From contig CAAGHA010000003.1 of the NCBI GenBank assembly GCA_900769555.1, forward strand, positions 23,372 through 87,371: a DNA stretch of 64,000 nt, written 5' to 3'. The notes below the pieces were generated by a model that did not search any database, was not told the origin of the DNA, and saw nothing but the letters and a program-made list of their open reading frames with translations. A program made the translations under genes and the position numbers. Positions within the stretch are counted from its first letter, which is position 1; every line of letters starts with the position of its first letter. Shown piece by piece: positions 60,741-64,000 of the stretch. Source of the stretch: Bacteroidales bacterium (GTDB lineage: Bacteria; Bacteroidota; Bacteroidia; Bacteroidales; Paludibacteraceae).

Positions 60741-61658
60741 TTAATTGTATCTTCTGTTTCTTGGATGGAATTCAATAACTTCTTCTCTTAGATAAGAGAG
60801 TGAAATATGGGTATAAATCTCTGTAGTCAATACAGACTTATGTCCTAACATCTCTTGTATTGCTCGAAGGTTAGCACCACCTTCTAACAGGTGAGTAGCA
60901 AAGGAGTGTCTGAAGGTGTGAGGACTAACATTCTTTGTTATACCCGCCAATGCAACTAATTCTTTAATAATTGTAAAAACCATCACCCGGGTTAACTTCT
61001 TCCCTCTTCTATTCAGAAATAGAAAATCTTCTTGTCCTTTTTGAATATTGAGTTTTGAGCGCAAGGGAAGCCATTTCATAATATTTTGTTCGGCTTGTGG
61101 CGAGAGGGGTACTAAGCGTTGCTTATTCCCTTTCCCAATAACTACTAAATAACCATCCTCAAAATAGATATTGGAAAGCAACAAATCAGTCAACTCTGAA
61201 ACACGCAAACCACAACTATACAACGTCTCGATAATTGCCTTATTTCTCACTCCCAAATAATCGCTACAATCAATCTCATTTAAAATTTTATTAATCTCTT
61301 CAACACTCAATACTTCGGGTAAATGTTGACTAAGTTTGGGTAGTTCCAACAACTCAGTAGGGTCATCTTTAATAATCTTTTCCAACAACAAAAAGCGATA
61401 AAATGCTTTAATACCTGAAACAATTCGAGCTTGAGAACGAAGAGATATTCCCAAATCAGAAAGGTCAATTAAAAAATCAGACAAAACATCATAGTTTGCA
61501 TCTTTATACGGAATATGTGCTTCGGAAAGGTATGTTAGCAACTTCGCTAAATCATCCATATAAGCCGTTACTGTATTGGACGAGAACGATCGTTCCAATT
61601 TCAAATAAAGTTGGTAATTGAAGATAACCGAATCTTCTAGAAATGATGTGATATTCAT
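60741..61658 (-). CDS. xerD: Tyrosine recombinase XerD
   Basis: 305 residues with the SAM-like N-terminal core-binding domain and a complete catalytic domain: Arg152 (SCGLRVSELT), Lys176 (GKGNKQR), His247 and Arg250 (SPHTFRHSFATH), His273 (EMLGHKSVLTT) and nucleophile Tyr282 (EIYTHIS). It is the chromosome-dimer-resolution recombinase type. It lies next to aroQ, a common neighbour in Bacteroidales. A diverged repeat element occupies the 208-bp gap to aroQ. Confidence 0.92.
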   Translation of the reverse strand: MNITSFLEDSVIFNYQLYLKLERSFSSNTVTAYMDDLAKLLTYLSEAHIPYKDANYDVLSDFLIDLSDLGISLRSQARIVSGIKAFYRFLLLEKIIKDDPTELLELPKLSQHLPEVLSVEEINKILNEIDCSDYLGVRNKAIIETLYSCGLRVSELTDLLLSNIYFEDGYLVVIGKGNKQRLVPLSPQAEQNIMKWLPLRSKLNIQKGQEDFLFLNRRGKKLTRVMVFTIIKELVALAGITKNVSPHTFRHSFATHLLEGGANLRAIQEMLGHKSVLTTEIYTHISLSYLREEVIEFHPRNRRYN

Positions 61659-61660
61659 CA

Positions 61661-61853
61661 GGTGGGTTCTATAAATTCATTTCGAGGAATTTTTGATTTT
61701 ATCTCGAGCTGATTGCTGTAGAAATGGAACTGAGACTGCACTGCAACAGACTGAAAACAACAAGTTACCGAAATAAATCAAAAAGTTCAGAAAAGTTTAT
61801 CACTCTGCAATTCATACTTTTAAATTGAAAACGGTGAATCTGTAGAACTCACC
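61661..61853. repeat. Palindromic-ended element between xerD and aroQ, related to family A
   Basis: GGTGGGTTCTATAAATTCA (61661-61679) and TGAATCTGTAGAACTCACC (61835-61853) are inverted copies matching at 16 of 19 positions. The ends resemble family A ends (TTCTATAAATT), but the roughly 155-bp interior shares little with the other copies. No reading frame of note. Confidence 0.55.
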
Positions 61854-61866
61854 ATCAATCAAAAGA

Positions 61867-62298
61867 TCAATCACAATTGTTAATGCTAAGCAAAGCTTCA
61901 ACTGCCAAACGATAAGAGTCTAAGCCAAAACCGAGTATAACTCCAATACATGCAGAAGATAAAAAGGAGTGATGGCGGAACGGTTCTCGTTTATGCACAT
62001 TAGAAATATGAACCTCCACTACCGGAGAGGTAACAGCCCTAATGGCATCAGCTATCGCCAAAGAAGTATGGGTATAGGCTCCCGCATTTAAAATAATACC
62101 ATCCGTTTGAAATCCAAATTCATGTATCTTGTTGATAATCTCTCCTTCTACATTAGACTGATAATAAGTAAAATGGATATCCGGGTAATGAGAAATTAGC
62201 GACTCTAAATAGTCATCAAAAGGCTGTGACCCATATACACCGGGCTCTCTTTTCCCTAACAAATTTAAGTTGGGGCCATTAATAATTGTGATATTCAT
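61867..62298 (-). CDS. aroQ: Type II 3-dehydroquinate dehydratase
   Basis: 143 residues, small type II enzyme. INGPNLNLLGKREPGVYG holds the active-site Arg and Tyr22, then FYQSNVEGEI-like TYYQSNVEGEIINKIHEF, IILNAGAYTHTSLAI, and EVHISNVHKREPFRHHS with the catalytic His. It makes 3-dehydroshikimate in the shikimate pathway. TACCTTTG on the minus strand (62332-62339) is its likely -7 box. Confidence 0.96.
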   Translation of the reverse strand: MNITIINGPNLNLLGKREPGVYGSQPFDDYLESLISHYPDIHFTYYQSNVEGEIINKIHEFGFQTDGIILNAGAYTHTSLAIADAIRAVTSPVVEVHISNVHKREPFRHHSFLSSACIGVILGFGLDSYRLAVEALLSINNCD

Positions 62299-62331
62299 AT
62301 TTCTTCAATTAAAGATAAACCATTATATTTA

Positions 62332-62339
62332 CAAAGGTA
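62332..62339 (-). promoter_or_regulatory. -7 box of aroQ
   Basis: Minus-strand TACCTTTG, a full match, about 34 bp before the ATG. The -33 region is weak. Confidence 0.55.
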
Positions 62340-62388
62340 ATAAATTCTTATCACCATTAAGCAACTTATACAGGAGAACTTCATAATT

Positions 62389-62515
62389 TAAGGTAAGTTC
62401 TATAAACTAGGTAGGATGATTATGAAGGGGATTTTGTTTAGGTTGTTTCTATTAATAAAGGAGCCATGCGGGCATCATAACTGAGGGAATATGGAAAAGA
62501 TTATAGAAGTTTACT
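62389..62515 (+). repeat. Family A intergenic repeat copy
   Basis: Begins AAGGTAAGTTCTATAAACTAGG (from 62390), and its interior AAAGGAGCCATGCGGGCATC followed by TAACTGAGG matches the interior of the copy at 19820 almost base for base, with two compensating changes in the short palindrome. The right end is diverged. It fills most of the 322-bp gap between aroQ and birA. Confidence 0.65.
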
Positions 62516-62620
62516 TAGGCTATTCTTTTATGTCATAAGTCTAAATTTAAATCTATTATAAATTCATTTTTAAAGATTATAGATGAGTTCTATTAGAAAA
62601 AAGAATCGAAATTGCCGAAA

Positions 62621-63370
62621 CTACCTGTGGTGAATTGGAATGAATTTCACTTCTTTAAAATAGTAAGTTCTTAACTCTCCGGAGGATAATCTTAAACAGA
62701 GTGCTCCGTCATTGGCAACTGACTCTAAAGTGGCTTCAAATCGCCCGGTATTATCTTCATAGGAAGATAATTTTCCTTTTTGATATAAATGAGTACGATA
62801 CTCATCTCTTATAAACTGAAATTTACCTAAGCGCAATTGGTGATAACGAAATTGTAAATGCTCTGCCATATCATCCAACAGAGTGGAAAGAGAATATTGA
62901 TGTCCACTGATTGTAGAGAGGGAAATAGGATTGGGGGCATCAGAAAGAAATTGAGTTTGATTTACATTCAAACCGATGCCGACAATTGTAGATTTTATTA
63001 CAGAACCTTGCAATGAATTTTCAATCAGTATCCCTGCAATTTTATTGTCTTTAAAATAGATGTCATTGGGCCATTTTATAGAAAAGTATTCGGAAGGATA
63101 AAGCTGAATTAAAAAATCCAACAAAGCTAATGAAGTAAATTGAGACAATAAAAAGAAATCCTTGACAGGGAGAAAATCAGGGTAAAAAAGAATGCTGAGA
63201 AGGAGATTTTTACCACATTCTGATTCCCATTTCGCTCCCAATTGTCCTCTTCCTTCAGATTGATAATCGGCTTGTACAATCGTAAACTCTGGCAATTGAT
63301 TTTGCATTAAACGGGACAACTCTGAATTGGTAGAGGACAACTCTTTATAGCTGAAAAGGTTCGATAACAT
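62621..63370 (-). CDS. birA: Biotin-[acetyl-CoA carboxylase] ligase
   Basis: 249 residues, class I without the N-terminal HTH domain, so it is not a repressor. The biotin/ATP loop SEGRGQLGAKW, LLLSILFYPDFLP, and the catalytic KWPNDIYFKDNKIAGILIE are intact, followed by VGIGLNVNQTQF and a small C-terminal SH3-like domain. It attaches biotin to carboxyl-carrier proteins. It stands alone between two repeat-filled gaps. Confidence 0.95.
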   Translation of the reverse strand: MLSNLFSYKELSSTNSELSRLMQNQLPEFTIVQADYQSEGRGQLGAKWESECGKNLLLSILFYPDFLPVKDFFLLSQFTSLALLDFLIQLYPSEYFSIKWPNDIYFKDNKIAGILIENSLQGSVIKSTIVGIGLNVNQTQFLSDAPNPISLSTISGHQYSLSTLLDDMAEHLQFRYHQLRLGKFQFIRDEYRTHLYQKGKLSSYEDNTGRFEATLESVANDGALCLRLSSGELRTYYFKEVKFIPIHHR

Positions 63371-63393
63371 ATATTACAGAAAAGAGAAAAACC

Positions 63394-63594
63394 TTAGAAG
63401 CTGTTTAAATTTTATTAAATAATTATTATAAAGTTTCACTTTTTGTTTTTTCGGCATCTTTGAGATTATTTTTAACCTATTTATATTATTCTTTTTTGAT
63501 AATAGTCCACTATTTACTGCAAAAGAATAATATAAACAATCTTAAAAATTTCTCTCAAATAATATGCTCGAAATAAAATTCAAACAGCTTCTAA
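63394..63594. mobile_element. MITE-like element with 20-bp inverted ends (family B)
   Basis: Left end TTAGAAGCTGTTTAAATTTT (from 63394) and right end, read on the other strand, TTAGAAGCTGTTTGAATTTT (to 63594) differ at one position. The 201-bp element has no gene. Its interior (CGGCATCTTTGAGATTA through TTGATAATAGTCCAC) recurs near 10019-10080. Inverted ends plus dispersed copies without a transposase are what a non-autonomous transposon shows. A target-site duplication is not evident. Confidence 0.65.
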
Positions 63595-63618
63595 ATTTAT
63601 AGAAATTACCTTTAGATA

Positions 63619-64000
63619 CTATCTACAGAAATGTTTCGTCACACACCAAGTATAACCCAACATTATCTCGTGTGAGCCATAGTTTTGGCGTGCAAAGTTG
63701 GTTAATCCTAAGATATAAGAGTAACCCAAATGGAATCCTTTGAATCTGATACCTCCCATCGGATGCAACGACAATGGTTTTGTATTGTTCTCATCCAATG
63801 TTTGGCGATAAGAGACTTGCAACCAATAAGAAAAATCCTTATTGTGAGGCAAGGTCTGCATAAACTTCAAATTCAAATCCAATTGACGTTCTGAATTTGT
63901 ATTAAACTTGAACATCGCTGAAGGCTCAATTGTCATCTCATTCACCAAATCAATATCATACCCTAAGAATCCAAATCCTGTCAATGGACGAACCGGTTCA
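63619..64000 (-). CDS. PorP/SprF family type IX secretion protein, 5' part missing
   Basis: The frame is open past the right edge, so only the last 127 or so residues are seen. They show the C-terminal half of a PorP/SprF barrel: TIEPSAMFKFNTNSERQLDLN, WLQVSYRQTLDENN, PMGGIRFKGFHLGYSYILG and the ending NYGSHEIMLGYTW. PorP/SprF-like proteins are outer-membrane partners needed for the export of type B sorting-domain cargo. This fits the presence of such a cargo gene at 45186-46319. Confidence 0.75.
   Translation of the reverse strand, partial: EPVRPLTGFGFLGYDIDLVNEMTIEPSAMFKFNTNSERQLDLNLKFMQTLPHNKDFSYWLQVSYRQTLDENNTKPLSLHPMGGIRFKGFHLGYSYILGLTNFARQNYGSHEIMLGYTWCVTKHFCR

Overview
The window is AT-rich DNA from the chromosome of a member of the Bacteroidota, most likely the order Bacteroidales. 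The reasons are the recurring TAnnTTTG -7 promoter boxes, families largely confined to this phylum (DUF6242, DUF2723, OMP_b-brl_3 barrel proteins, DUF4268), type IX secretion (T9SS) sorting domains of both type A and type B, and a PorP/SprF protein at the right edge. The genus cannot be named from sequence alone.

Left part (1-9.4 kb, all on the minus strand): part of an aryl-polyene-type pigment/lipid gene cluster. It holds an MMPL exporter (cut by the edge), a family 2 glycosyltransferase, two hot-dog dehydratases, a small multidrug-resistance-like membrane protein, a full-length ketosynthase, a second full ketosynthase, a catalytically dead ketosynthase-like subunit (chain-length-factor type), a short ketosynthase-like protein, an acyl carrier protein, an O-methyltransferase and a lysophospholipid/lipid A-type acyltransferase. 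Together they would build an acyl chain on the ACP by repeated condensation and dehydration, methylate it, attach it to a lipid or sugar and export it. The ketoreductase, starter-unit ligase and ammonia lyase expected for such clusters are not in the window and would lie to the left.

10-33 kb is mostly housekeeping: rarA, a CtpA-type protease, a nucleotidyltransferase and mutY on the plus strand; then on the minus strand xseB/xseA, a glycosyltransferase, a glycerate-kinase-like enzyme, a TlpA-like protein without its CXXC, a PfkB sugar kinase, a DUF6242 lipoprotein, three tandem FKBP isomerases that appear aimed at different compartments, a DedA/YqaA protein, purD, a polysaccharide deacetylase and a very large DUF2723 membrane protein. 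dacB (PBP4) is divergent from the last.

33.4-42.6 kb is the accessory stretch: a possible small transcript, a decayed Rhs toxin tip with its decayed immunity gene, a 1101-residue secreted CE4 / discoidin-like / GH8 enzyme with a T9SS tail, a small lipoprotein and a CotH-type secreted protein.

42.7-64 kb returns to core functions: ackA-pta, a type B T9SS cargo, a SRPBCC protein and pyrE, an outer-membrane barrel protein, a tandem pair of Crp/Fnr regulators in front of a PaaK-type ligase and an acyltransferase, sufBCD, two CAT-anticodon tRNAs pointing at each other, ribF, xerD, aroQ, birA and a PorP/SprF fragment.

Scattered through the intergenic gaps are about ten related copies of one imperfect palindromic repeat (ends AAGTTCTATAAATTA / TAATTTATAGAACTT) and at least one MITE-like element with 20-bp inverted ends. 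None contains a visible gene. They are the least explained feature of the window, along with the Rhs remnant and a promoter-terminator pair with almost no coding capacity near 33.6 kb.
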